Made by a program: the position numbers and the translations under genes. Below, piece after piece: positions 43,254 through 52,324 of a stretch of DNA of 64,000 nt. The stretch is from Dyadobacter sp. CY261 (GTDB lineage Bacteria; Bacteroidota; Bacteroidia; Cytophagales; Spirosomataceae), in the NCBI RefSeq assembly GCF_021440085.1, contig NZ_JAKCPW010000015.1, positions 62,001 to 126,000 of the forward strand, written 5' to 3'. The notes under the pieces were generated by a model. It was not told the DNA's origin, did no database searches, and saw only the letters and a program-made list of their open reading frames with translations. Every line of letters begins with the position of its first letter. The stretch's first letter is position 1.

Positions 43254-46200
43254 CTGACCCTATGGAACAAACCACACTGGAATTTCTGGCAGGGGGAGGC
43301 GAAATGGGAAAAAGAATACGGGAGTTCGATTGGGATGCTACCGAGCTGGGAGCGCCGCGCGGGTGGCCTCAAAGTCTGAAAACGTGTATCCGTATCATGC
43401 TGAGCTCCAAACAGCCTATTTGGATCGGCTGGGGGCCAAGGATTCTTAAGTTTTATAATGATGCCTACATCGATATCGTACGGGGAAAGCATCCCCATGC
43501 CTTGGGAGAACCTGTATCGGTGGTGTGGAAAGATATTTGGAAGGACATTGAACCAATGTTGTCCCGGGCGATGGACCGGGATGAGGGGACTTATGTAGAA
43601 TCGCGGCTGCTGATCATGGTACGCAGCGGATTTCCCGAAGAAACTTACTATACTTTCTCCTATACACCCGTGCTGGGCGATGATGGCCGTCCGGCAGGAA
43701 TCATTTGCTATAACACAGCTGACACTGAGCGCATTCTCAGCGAACGCGCACTAAAAACCATGCAACAGCTCGACTCTCTCGGTGAAAAGAAACGGGAGGA
43801 AGAGGTTTTCAGGCAGGTAGAGCGCGCATTGTCGGCCAATCCGCTGGATTTCCCGTTTGCGTTTCTTTATAAAATTTCAGAAGACGGAGCGCAAGCAGGG
43901 CTGGTCGCTACCTCGGGCGCCGACCCGAACGATCCTGAGTTAGACAAACATTTCCGTCTTGCCGATTCTGGCGAGCGCTATGACCAATTGGTGTCGACCG
44001 TCCGACAGAACCGGATGACCGAGGCTATCAACCGCGGACAGTGGAAACAGCTTGCGACGGGCGGCTGGGATGTGGCCCCCAAATACGTGGTTTACCTGCC
44101 CATTCAGTCGGCAAGCAGAAAATTCCCGCTTGCACTCCTCGCGGTTGGACTGAATCCGTACCGCAAGTTCGACGAGGCCTACCGGAATTTTCTGCAACAA
44201 ATCGCCGATCGTATCGCATTAGGCCTTGGAAATGTGATGGCTTATGAGGAGGAGCAGCGCAGACTGCGTGCCCTGGAAGAGCTTAACCAAGCCAAAACTT
44301 TGTTTTTTACCAATATCAGCCATGAATTCCGGACACCGCTGATGCTTATGCTCGGGCCATTGGAAGAATTGCTGAACCATGACGTCTCGCAATGGTCGGA
44401 AGCGGAGAGAGTCAAGGTCGAAGTGACGCACCGCAATGCGTTACGGCTGCTCAAATTAGTGAATACGCTCCTGGATTTCAGCAGGATGGAAGGCGGTCGC
44501 AATCATGCCCGTTTTGTGGAAACCGACCTGGCCGGATACACCCGGAACCTGGCGTCCAACTTCCGTTCGGTGATTGAAAAAGCAGGAGTACGGTTTGATG
44601 TGAAAGTGGGAAATGACGCATGCACGGCTTACGTGGACCGCACGATGTGGGAAAAGGTCGTTTTCAATCTTTTATCCAATGCATTCAAGTATACATTGGA
44701 AGGAAAAATTACGCTGGAACTGTACGAGCACGACGGAAGCATCCGTCTGGTGGTAAGCGATACTGGTGTGGGTATTCCCAAGCATGAGCTCCCGCATATG
44801 TTCGAACGCTTTCATCGTGTCCAGAACGCGGGCGGCCGGACCTACGAAGGTACCGGCATCGGCCTGTCGCTTATCAAAGAGCTGGTAGACCTGCACCACG
44901 GTCGGATAACCGTCGAAAGCACGGAGGGGGTAGGAAGTGCATTCACAGTAACGATACCGGCCGGTAACCAGCATCTTGACCCTTCCCTGGTGTCCGATTC
45001 AGACACGGGTGTGGAAGAGGCCATTTCAGATTTTTTTGTCCGCGAAGCCGAAACACTTCTTGCCCCCGAATATCAGGCAGAGCGGATGACCAATGGCCAT
45101 GCAGACAATCGAAAAGATTGTATTTTGATCGCCGACGATAATGCAGATATGCGCCAGCATATTCAGTCGCTTCTGGGAGGACAGTTCAGAACATTGACAG
45201 CACCGAACGGCGTCGAAGCGCTTCGGTTGATCCGACAACATCGCCCGGCCCTGGTATTGAGCGACATTATGATGCCGGAAATGGACGGTATTGCGTTATT
45301 AAAGGCCGTCAAAACGGATCCTGAGATCGGGCAGACGCCCATCATACTCATTACAGCGCGGGCGGGCGAGGAATCGAGGATCGAGGGGATCGAGATCGGT
45401 GCGGATGATTACATCGTCAAACCGTTTTCCAGCAAAGAGCTCATCGTGCGGACGCAGGCACAAATAAGGATGTCGGGCGCACGTAACAAGATCGAGGCCA
45501 GCGAAAAGCAGTTCCGGATACTTACCGAAACATTGCCACAGCTGATCTGGATGACCGACGAAACCGGCAGGCAGATTTTCGCGTCGGGACGATGGGTGGA
45601 ATACACTGGTATTCCGCCAATGGAAGCGCGTTTCTGGCAGCAGATCATACATCCCGACGATCTCGACGGCATTAAGCGTAGTTGGGTACGCAGTCTGCGG
45701 ACAGGCCAGCGCCATCATGCCGAGGTGAGGTTTAGAAGCAAGACCGGCGAGTATCGCTGGTATGTCGGCATGGGTGAACCCATCCGCAATGAATCCGGCA
45801 AAATCATTAATTGGATCGGGGCATTTTCCGATGTGCACGACCAGCGTATTTTCACCGAAGAACTCGAAAGAAAGGTAGAGCAACGGACACAGGACCTTGT
45901 TTATGCCAATAAAGAGCTTGAATCTTTTAACTACGTGGCAAGTCATGACCTGCAAGAGCCGCTTCGGAAAATCCAGACGTTCATCCACCTCATCGAGCGA
46001 AATAAATTCGATAGTGACCTTTCGAAAGGATATTTCCAGAAGATTTATCTCTCGGCGCAGCGAATGAGCGAGCTGATCCAATCGGTACTGACATACAGCA
46101 GGCTTTCCCAAAATGGAGAGACTTTGCAGCAAGTGGATCTGAACAAGGTTATCGAAGACATTCGCTTCGATTTTGAACTCGCGATCCAGGAAAAGCAGGC

Positions 46201-46606
46201 GAAGGTCATTAGTGATCATTTACCCGTTGTCACTGCAAATCCTTTGCAAATGAACCAGTTGTTTGCTAATCTGATCAGCAACTCACTCAAATTCTCGACT
46301 GCTATGCCAGAAATCCGTATCAGCAGCAGCCGGGAGAAGGGTAGGGACATTCCATTGGCCCCTCCCGAATTGGCATCGGTCGATTACCACCACCTCTGCG
46401 TGAAAGACAACGGGATTGGTTTTGAGCCCGAATTCAACGAGAAAATTTTCACCCTCTTCCAGCGTCTGCACCGCAAAAGTGAGTACGCCGGAACCGGGAT
46501 CGGTTTGAGCATCGTGAAAAAGATCGTGGAACAGCACGAAGGCTTTGTTTCCGCTGAATCGCATGCGGACGAAGGGGCCACTTTTCACATCTGGCTGCCG
46601 GCCTAA
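43250..46606 (+). CDS. Double-kinase hybrid sensor: PAS/GAF-HK-receiver-PAS-HK
   Basis: 1118 residues, apparently cytoplasmic (no signal peptide or span). A PAS-like N-terminus (TELGAPRGWPQSLKTCIRIMLSSKQPIWIGWG) and GAF-like region are followed by a first kinase: HisKA FFTNISHEFRTPLM (His about 358), NLLSNAFKYT, DTGVGIP, GTGIGLSLIKE. A receiver comes next (SDIMMPEMDG, Asp about 672), then a PAS domain (~750-865, LPQLIWMTDETGRQIF, WVEYTG, HPDD), a short coiled coil and a second kinase: HisKA SFNYVASHDLQEPLRKI (His about 899), NLISNSLKFS, GTGIGLSIVKKI. Two phospho-acceptor His and an internal receiver allow a relay inside one chain, and the receiver protein upstream would be the output. Confidence 0.93.
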   Translation: MTDPMEQTTLEFLAGGGEMGKRIREFDWDATELGAPRGWPQSLKTCIRIMLSSKQPIWIGWGPRILKFYNDAYIDIVRGKHPHALGEPVSVVWKDIWKDIEPMLSRAMDRDEGTYVESRLLIMVRSGFPEETYYTFSYTPVLGDDGRPAGIICYNTADTERILSERALKTMQQLDSLGEKKREEEVFRQVERALSANPLDFPFAFLYKISEDGAQAGLVATSGADPNDPELDKHFRLADSGERYDQLVSTVRQNRMTEAINRGQWKQLATGGWDVAPKYVVYLPIQSASRKFPLALLAVGLNPYRKFDEAYRNFLQQIADRIALGLGNVMAYEEEQRRLRALEELNQAKTLFFTNISHEFRTPLMLMLGPLEELLNHDVSQWSEAERVKVEVTHRNALRLLKLVNTLLDFSRMEGGRNHARFVETDLAGYTRNLASNFRSVIEKAGVRFDVKVGNDACTAYVDRTMWEKVVFNLLSNAFKYTLEGKITLELYEHDGSIRLVVSDTGVGIPKHELPHMFERFHRVQNAGGRTYEGTGIGLSLIKELVDLHHGRITVESTEGVGSAFTVTIPAGNQHLDPSLVSDSDTGVEEAISDFFVREAETLLAPEYQAERMTNGHADNRKDCILIADDNADMRQHIQSLLGGQFRTLTAPNGVEALRLIRQHRPALVLSDIMMPEMDGIALLKAVKTDPEIGQTPIILITARAGEESRIEGIEIGADDYIVKPFSSKELIVRTQAQIRMSGARNKIEASEKQFRILTETLPQLIWMTDETGRQIFASGRWVEYTGIPPMEARFWQQIIHPDDLDGIKRSWVRSLRTGQRHHAEVRFRSKTGEYRWYVGMGEPIRNESGKIINWIGAFSDVHDQRIFTEELERKVEQRTQDLVYANKELESFNYVASHDLQEPLRKIQTFIHLIERNKFDSDLSKGYFQKIYLSAQRMSELIQSVLTYSRLSQNGETLQQVDLNKVIEDIRFDFELAIQEKQAKVISDHLPVVTANPLQMNQLFANLISNSLKFSTAMPEIRISSSREKGRDIPLAPPELASVDYHHLCVKDNGIGFEPEFNEKIFTLFQRLHRKSEYAGTGIGLSIVKKIVEQHEGFVSAESHADEGATFHIWLPA

Positions 46607-46691
46607 GTGCTATGTAACCAGCGTTTTATGTCGGAAAACTTGTCAATATTGCATAGGAAAATGCTAATATTCGAAGACAAATTGCGTTAAA

Positions 46692-46724
46692 ATTGTTCTA
46701 TTTAAACATTTTTTAGTATTTTTG
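46692..46724 (+). promoter_or_regulatory. Bacteroidota sigma-A-type promoter for ECF sigma gene
   Basis: ATTG at 46692-46695 (-33) and TATTTTTG at 46717-46724 (-7, exact TAnnTTTG) are separated by 21 bases, within the known spacing. Transcription would start near 46730, leaving a leader of about 20 bases before the TTG start. Confidence 0.6.
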
Positions 46725-46748
46725 ATTTAAAGCAAAAAACCTGACTGT

Positions 46749-47342
46749 TTGGCTTCATCTTTTACCGATACCGACGATAGAATTCTTTGGCAGCGCTTCC
46801 GGCAGGGCGACGAAGAGGCATTTACCCTACTGTATCAACGGTATGTCAGGGTTCTGTACAGCTACGGCAAAAAGCTCATCACGGAAGAAGCGGTGATAGA
46901 AGACTTGGTACAGGATTTATTTATAGACCTCTGGCAAAGCCGCTCCCGGCTGGCCGATGCTGAATCTCCCCGTTTTTACCTTTTCCGTTCGCTTCGCAGG
47001 CGCATTCATAAAGCATGTAATGGCCGTTTAAACGAACGTTGGGAATATGTTGATGAAGACTTTCACCCCGTAACACTTTCAAAAGAAAGCGAGATCATTG
47101 AGTCGGAGCAGTTCCAAAAGCAGAAAGACGAGCTCGACGCATGGTTGAAAAGCCTGCCAGGGCGGCAGTATGAGGTGATGATCCTTCGGTTTTACCACGA
47201 TTTCAGCTATTCCCAAATTTCGCAGCTTCTTACTATCAATGAGCAATCAGTGCGAAATCTCGTCCAACGGGCTGTCTGCAAGCTACGTCAGCTCACCATT
47301 TCAATTGCCATTTCAGGTTTGTTACTATTTATTCTGAAATAA
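46749..47342 (+). CDS. ECF sigma factor (FecI/RpoE type)
   Basis: 197 residues with sigma2 (EEAFTLLYQRYVRVLYSYGKKLI, EDLVQDLFIDLWQ) and sigma4 (LPGRQYEVMILRFYHDFSYSQISQLLTINEQSVRNLV) regions. The C-terminal hydrophobic tail LTISIAISGLLLFILK is unusual for a sigma factor and could tether it to the membrane. The only start that keeps region 2 complete is TTG at 46749 (an in-frame stop lies at 46728), which implies low translation. FecR, STN-type SusC, SusD and a lipoprotein follow, the standard surface-signalling layout in Bacteroidota. Confidence 0.92.
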   Translation: MASSFTDTDDRILWQRFRQGDEEAFTLLYQRYVRVLYSYGKKLITEEAVIEDLVQDLFIDLWQSRSRLADAESPRFYLFRSLRRRIHKACNGRLNERWEYVDEDFHPVTLSKESEIIESEQFQKQKDELDAWLKSLPGRQYEVMILRFYHDFSYSQISQLLTINEQSVRNLVQRAVCKLRQLTISIAISGLLLFILK

Positions 47343-47427
47343 TTTTCAGAAAGTGAGTTAAACATGTCCCTCTCCTGCTCTTTCTTGTTGAGCGCCATTT
47401 CAAATTTTTCATCAAATAATCATACTG

Positions 47428-48519
47428 ATGGGTTACTATCATTTTGAAGTAACTGATTTTCTGGAAGATCAATATTTCAAGTCCTGGGTATGCACACCGT
47501 GCCCGGATACCGACAAGTTTTGGGAGAATTTTTTAGCCGAACACCCTGAAAAGGCCGAAACCATTGCGAGTGCCAAGGCTATTCTGGTAGGTATCAGGTC
47601 CGAGGTAGAGGAGGATTTCCCTACAGATAACCAGGTGGCATTCATGTTCGATGAAATCACAAGCCGGAAAGACCGTGGTCAGGTTCGTGGGTTATGGTTC
47701 CGTTTAGGGGCGTCGTTGACGGCCGCCGCGGTGGTACTGCTGGTGATTGGCTGGTTACGGAAGCCGAACCGGCACGATACCCATGTGAGTTACGAGGAAT
47801 TGGTGTCGGCGGTGGAAGACCCGCTGATCGAACAGAGGAATACAGCGACGGAGCCGATCCTGCTCACATTGCCCGACCGGAGCACGATCCTTCTGCAACC
47901 CGAAAGCAGCGTGAGTTACAAGAGAAATTTTATGTCCGACACATTGCGTGAAGTTTATCTATCGGGTGAGGCATTTTTTACTGTGACCAAAAACCATGAG
48001 CGGCCATTTATTGTGTATTCAAACGAGCTGGTAACCAAGGTGTTGGGTACAAGTTTTATGGTGAAGGCATTCGATGATGCCAAGCAGGTGGAGGTATGTG
48101 TGAAGACAGGCAGGGTGTCGGTGTTCCCGCGTACGGACACGGAGATCTGCGAGGGTATCCGCACGCCGGAGCTGGTGGGAACAGTCATTACCCCCAACCA
48201 AAAAGTGCTTTTTTCCAGAGACCATATTCAGATCCGCAAAGAACTTGTAGCGTCACCAGAAATCCTTGCTTCGGCGGTGTTACCAGCGCCGCTGTTGAAA
48301 TTTCAGGATATGTCCGTCGCCAGCGTATTCGGAAACATCGAGGAGACCTATGGGATCGACATCGTATATGACCACCGTTTGTTCGGACAATGCCTGCTGA
48401 CAGCCTCGTTCACAACCGAAAACCTATACGAAAAGATGGACCTTATCTGCAAAGGGATCGAGGCTAGTTTTGAAGTTATCGATGGCCAGGTGGTCGTTTC
48501 TGGTCGCGGATGTAATTAA
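47428..48519 (+). CDS. FecR-type anti-sigma factor
   Basis: 363 residues. The N-terminal ~85 residues would bind the sigma factor in the cytoplasm; one span lies at ~88-107 (LGASLTAAAVVLLVIGW); the periplasmic FecR domain includes LPDRSTILLQPESSVSYKRNF and REVYLSGEAFFTVTKNHERPFIV, followed by the DUF4974-type C-terminal region (LLKFQDMSVASVFGNIEETYGIDI). FecR relays contact with the STN domain of the adjacent SusC to release the sigma factor. It sits 85 bases after the sigma gene. Confidence 0.95.
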   Translation: MGYYHFEVTDFLEDQYFKSWVCTPCPDTDKFWENFLAEHPEKAETIASAKAILVGIRSEVEEDFPTDNQVAFMFDEITSRKDRGQVRGLWFRLGASLTAAAVVLLVIGWLRKPNRHDTHVSYEELVSAVEDPLIEQRNTATEPILLTLPDRSTILLQPESSVSYKRNFMSDTLREVYLSGEAFFTVTKNHERPFIVYSNELVTKVLGTSFMVKAFDDAKQVEVCVKTGRVSVFPRTDTEICEGIRTPELVGTVITPNQKVLFSRDHIQIRKELVASPEILASAVLPAPLLKFQDMSVASVFGNIEETYGIDIVYDHRLFGQCLLTASFTTENLYEKMDLICKGIEASFEVIDGQVVVSGRGCN

Positions 48520-48611
48520 TTTTCAGTGATTTACCAAATGCAAATAAACCTAACTAACAATCTAAACCCCCAACTGCTTCTATGATTTAATAAAAACTCC
48601 CCAAAAAGAAA

Positions 48612-48639
48612 GGTTGATGATGTTGTACCATCACCAACC
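48612..48639 (+). promoter_or_regulatory. Hairpin in leader of STN-type susC
   Basis: Arms of 11 bases (GGTTGATGATG / CATCACCAACC, one mismatch) around a TTGTAC loop, about 90 bases before the susC ATG. No T-run follows, so it is not a simple terminator; it may be an attenuator, RNA stability element or protein-binding site. Confidence 0.45.
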
Positions 48640-48729
48640 CCAAGTTTATCCCCATTACGATTACATCCGTTACCAGCGGATGGAGGATTCGTTTTGCCCA
48701 TTTTCCATGTAACAAAACTTAGTAAAGTT

Positions 48730-51700
48730 ATGAAAAAATTGTATCCTAACTATGCTTATTGGCAGATCCTTATGAGATTCAGTTGTACGCAACTTATCAT
48801 TGCTGCACTCCTGACGACCGTGGCCGTGGCCGGTGTTACCGAAGCGCAGGAGGTTCTGAATAACCGCGTTACGGTCCAGATGCAGAATCAGGACGTTCGT
48901 AAAGTGTTGTCAGCGATTGAAGACCAGGTTAAAATAAAGTTCCTGTACAGTTCCAGCCTTATCAAAGCGGAACGAAAAGTAAGCGTGAACGTCCAGCAGG
49001 AACAACTGGGCTCCGCATTAAAAACGATTCTGACCCCACTCAATCTTGATTTCGAAGTGTCGGGTAAGCAAATCATCCTGAAACGGGTGAAGTTGCCCGT
49101 CGAAAAACTGAGCCCGCAAAGCTATAATTCGGCTGTCCTTGACCGGTCCATTTCCGGCACCGTCATCGACACAGACGGCTCTTATCTGCCGGGCGTTTCC
49201 GTGGTGGTCAAAGGTACCTCACGCGGCACTGGTACCGATGCGCAGGGCTTTTACAAGATCGATGCACCGGATGGCAATGTAACGCTGACGTTTAGTTTTG
49301 TAGGGTTTTCATCGAAAGATGTGGATGTAGCCGCAGGCCAGAACACGCTCAATGTTACCCTCACACAGGATCAGAAGCTTCTGAATGAAGTAGTTGTGGT
49401 TGGTTATGGAACGGCGAGCCGCAAAGACCTTACCGGCGCTGTCTCCATTGTAAAAGTTTCCGAACTCACAGAGCAGCCCAACTCCAACCTCAGCAACCAG
49501 TTGCAAGGCCGCGCTTCGGGCGTTACCGTGTTGACTTCCGGCCAGCCGGGCCAGGCACCGCAGATCCGTATCCGCGGTATCAACTCGTTTGGTAACAATA
49601 CGCCATTGTTTGTGGTCGACGGTGTTCCTACGCAGGATATCAACAACCTGAATCCCAACGACGTAGCTACGATGCAGGTGCTGAAAGATGCCGGCTCGGC
49701 ATCCATTTATGGTTCACGTGCATCCAACGGTGTGGTGATCATCACCACGAAACGTGGCTCGGGCAAGGTGAAAGTGAGCTACGATATGTTTTACGGCAGG
49801 CAAACTGTTCCGAAAGGCAATGTGTACGACATTCTTTCGCCTCAGGGAATGGCCGATCTGAAATTTCTCGCCCTCAAAAACTCCGGCGCAACGATCAACG
49901 ATCCGCAATATGGCGCCGGTGAAACGGCCGTTTTGCCCGATTACATCGTTCCTACCGGCGTTAAGGAAGGTCAGGTCGATCTTTCGAAATATTATGTGAA
50001 CCCCAGTTATACCGACAAGTCGGATATGGATTCGTTTTACCGGATCGTGAAAGCCAACAAGCAGGGTACCGACTGGTTCCATGAGGTTTTCAAGAATGCG
50101 CCTACACAAAGCCATAACCTTTCGGTGAGCGGTGGTGGCGAGCTGGGCAATTATCTGTTCTCGTTCAACTATTTCAACCAGCAAGGTAACCTGACGAACA
50201 CGTATCTGAAACGTTATACCGTTCGTGCCAACAGCCAGTATAATGTGACTAAAAAGATCCGGGTAGGTGAAAACATCGCATTGACACTGGTTGACAACCC
50301 GCGTACAGGCATTCTCGAAGAAGGCGGCGGTATCGGTATGGCTTACCGGATGCAACCGATCATTCCGGTGTATGACGTGCAAGGCAATTATGCAGGTTCT
50401 TTCGGTAGCGGTTTGGGTAATGCTAAAAACCCGGTGGCGATCCGTGAACGGGCGCGCAATAACCGGGGGCTCACCAACTCGCTGTTCGGTAATATGTTTG
50501 CGGAAGTGGACGTGTTGAAAGATCTGAACTTCCGCACCAGCTTCGGTGGTGGTTTGTTCACCTACGCCGAGAACACATTTGCCTATCCTGAATGGGAGAA
50601 CTCCGAAAACGTAACGACCAACGCGTACTCGGAACGTGTCAATTCGGGCTATAACTGGACCTGGACCAACACTGTTACCTACGATCATTCTTTCGACAAC
50701 AAGCACAATGTGAAGGTGCTTTTGGGAACAGAGGCATATAGCAGCTCTTACCGCGAGGTGGGTGGTTCAACACAAAGCTATTTCTCTTTTGACCCGAACT
50801 ATACAAGCCTTACCACCGGTTCCGGAACGCCTACCAACTTCTCGAACCGTTCGTGGGATGCGTTGTTCTCCTACATCGGCCGGATAGATTATAACTTCAA
50901 AGACAAATACCTGTTAAGTGGAACATTGCGCCGTGACGGTTCTTCCCGTTTTACTTCGCAATATGGCTGGTTCCCGGCTGTGAGCGCGGGCTGGCGACTG
51001 AAAGAGGAAGCTTTCATGAGAACTGCGACCTGGCTTACTGACCTGAAAATCCGCGGTGGGTGGGGTATTATGGGTAACCAGTTCAATGTGGACCCTGCCA
51101 ATGCATTTACCACTTACGGTCAGAACAGAAGTTTCGCATTCTACGACATCAAGGGAACAGGCAACAGCACTACACAAGGTTTCCAACGTACCCGCGTGGG
51201 TAACCCGAGTGCGAAATGGGAAGGTAACATCAACTCCAACATCGGTATCGATGCATCGCTGTTTAATGGGGCGATCGATTTCACGATCGATTACTATCAG
51301 AAAAATATCGACGACCTTCTCTTCTCGCCTGAGCTGGCCGGAACTGTGGGACAAGGAACTGCGCCTGCGGTGAATATCGGACAGATGAAAAACAAGGGGA
51401 TAGACATGTCGCTTTACGGGGAGAAGACCATTGGTAAGGATCTGAAACTGAATGCAACCGTAACGCTGACTACCTACAACAACAAAATCGTGAAGATTAC
51501 CGACGGGGTGACTTACTTCGATCAGGAAGGTCGCCGTTTCAACGGAAGCACCATTGTCCGTAACGCAGTCGGCCATTCGATCGGACAATTCTTCGGGTAC
51601 AATATCGCAGGTTTCTGGAATAGCCAGGCGGAAATCGACCAGGCTAATGCGCAGGCTGCGGAAAGAAGCGGTAACCCGGCGGCAGTTTATCAGAACGAAG

Positions 51701-52299
51701 TAAAAGTAGGTCGTTTCCGTTATCAGGATGTAAATGGCGACGGCTTGGTTACCGCCGATGACCGTACATTCCTCGGTAATCCGAGCCCTAAGTTCAGCTA
51801 CGGTCTGAATATTGGCGCTACTTACAAAAACTTTGATTTCGGGATCTTCCTGTACGGGGTGCAGGGCAACCAGATCTGGAACAACCTGAAATGGTGGCAC
51901 GACTTCTACACCAACTTCCAGGGCGCGAAAAGCAACACCGCATTGTACGATTCCTGGACGCCTGAGCACACGAACGCTACTGCGCCTATTCAGGAGAACA
52001 CCGGTTCATTCAGCACCACCAACGTGCCGAACTCTTACTATGTAGAGAATGGCTCGTACCTGCGCGCCAAAAATGCCCAGATCGGCTACACATTGCCGAA
52101 AAACCTGACCCAGGCATTGAAAATCGATCGCCTGCGTGTGTATGTGCAAACCGCCAACCTGTTTACGATCACCAAATACTCGGGCCCGGATCCTGAGGTG
52201 GGACAAAGCCAGGTGGCCGGTTCTACCGCATTCGGCCTGGATGAAGGGGTGTATCCAAACACCCGCCAGTTCCTGGTTGGTTTAAATCTGACATTCTAA
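48730..52299 (+). CDS. SusC-family TonB-linked transporter with STN signalling domain
   Basis: About 1189 residues from ATG 48730. After a signal segment (LIIAALLTTVAVAGVTEAQ) comes an STN domain (~45-105, VTVQMQNQDVRKVLSAIEDQ, IKFLYSSSLI), the secretin/TonB short N-terminal domain that contacts FecR. Then a carboxypeptidase-regulatory-like domain (GVSVVVKGTSRGTGTDAQG), the TonB-box region EVVVVGYGTASRKDLTGAVS, the plug (RIRGINSFGNNTPLFVVDGV) and the SusC barrel ending in LVGLNLTF. This transporter both imports a substrate and reports its presence to the ECF/FecR pair upstream. susD follows after 25 bases. Confidence 0.96.
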   Translation: MKKLYPNYAYWQILMRFSCTQLIIAALLTTVAVAGVTEAQEVLNNRVTVQMQNQDVRKVLSAIEDQVKIKFLYSSSLIKAERKVSVNVQQEQLGSALKTILTPLNLDFEVSGKQIILKRVKLPVEKLSPQSYNSAVLDRSISGTVIDTDGSYLPGVSVVVKGTSRGTGTDAQGFYKIDAPDGNVTLTFSFVGFSSKDVDVAAGQNTLNVTLTQDQKLLNEVVVVGYGTASRKDLTGAVSIVKVSELTEQPNSNLSNQLQGRASGVTVLTSGQPGQAPQIRIRGINSFGNNTPLFVVDGVPTQDINNLNPNDVATMQVLKDAGSASIYGSRASNGVVIITTKRGSGKVKVSYDMFYGRQTVPKGNVYDILSPQGMADLKFLALKNSGATINDPQYGAGETAVLPDYIVPTGVKEGQVDLSKYYVNPSYTDKSDMDSFYRIVKANKQGTDWFHEVFKNAPTQSHNLSVSGGGELGNYLFSFNYFNQQGNLTNTYLKRYTVRANSQYNVTKKIRVGENIALTLVDNPRTGILEEGGGIGMAYRMQPIIPVYDVQGNYAGSFGSGLGNAKNPVAIRERARNNRGLTNSLFGNMFAEVDVLKDLNFRTSFGGGLFTYAENTFAYPEWENSENVTTNAYSERVNSGYNWTWTNTVTYDHSFDNKHNVKVLLGTEAYSSSYREVGGSTQSYFSFDPNYTSLTTGSGTPTNFSNRSWDALFSYIGRIDYNFKDKYLLSGTLRRDGSSRFTSQYGWFPAVSAGWRLKEEAFMRTATWLTDLKIRGGWGIMGNQFNVDPANAFTTYGQNRSFAFYDIKGTGNSTTQGFQRTRVGNPSAKWEGNINSNIGIDASLFNGAIDFTIDYYQKNIDDLLFSPELAGTVGQGTAPAVNIGQMKNKGIDMSLYGEKTIGKDLKLNATVTLTTYNNKIVKITDGVTYFDQEGRRFNGSTIVRNAVGHSIGQFFGYNIAGFWNSQAEIDQANAQAAERSGNPAAVYQNEVKVGRFRYQDVNGDGLVTADDRTFLGNPSPKFSYGLNIGATYKNFDFGIFLYGVQGNQIWNNLKWWHDFYTNFQGAKSNTALYDSWTPEHTNATAPIQENTGSFSTTNVPNSYYVENGSYLRAKNAQIGYTLPKNLTQALKIDRLRVYVQTANLFTITKYSGPDPEVGQSQVAGSTAFGLDEGVYPNTRQFLVGLNLTF

Positions 52300-52324
52300 T
52301 TCACTGTATTTAAAACAGAAAGAG

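Noticed and set aside
50914..51969. 351-codon minus-strand frame opposite the STN-type susC, and a similar 306-codon frame at 45299-46219
   Set aside because: Both are antisense to genes with clear domains; no recognisable motif and no spacing or promoter that supports them.
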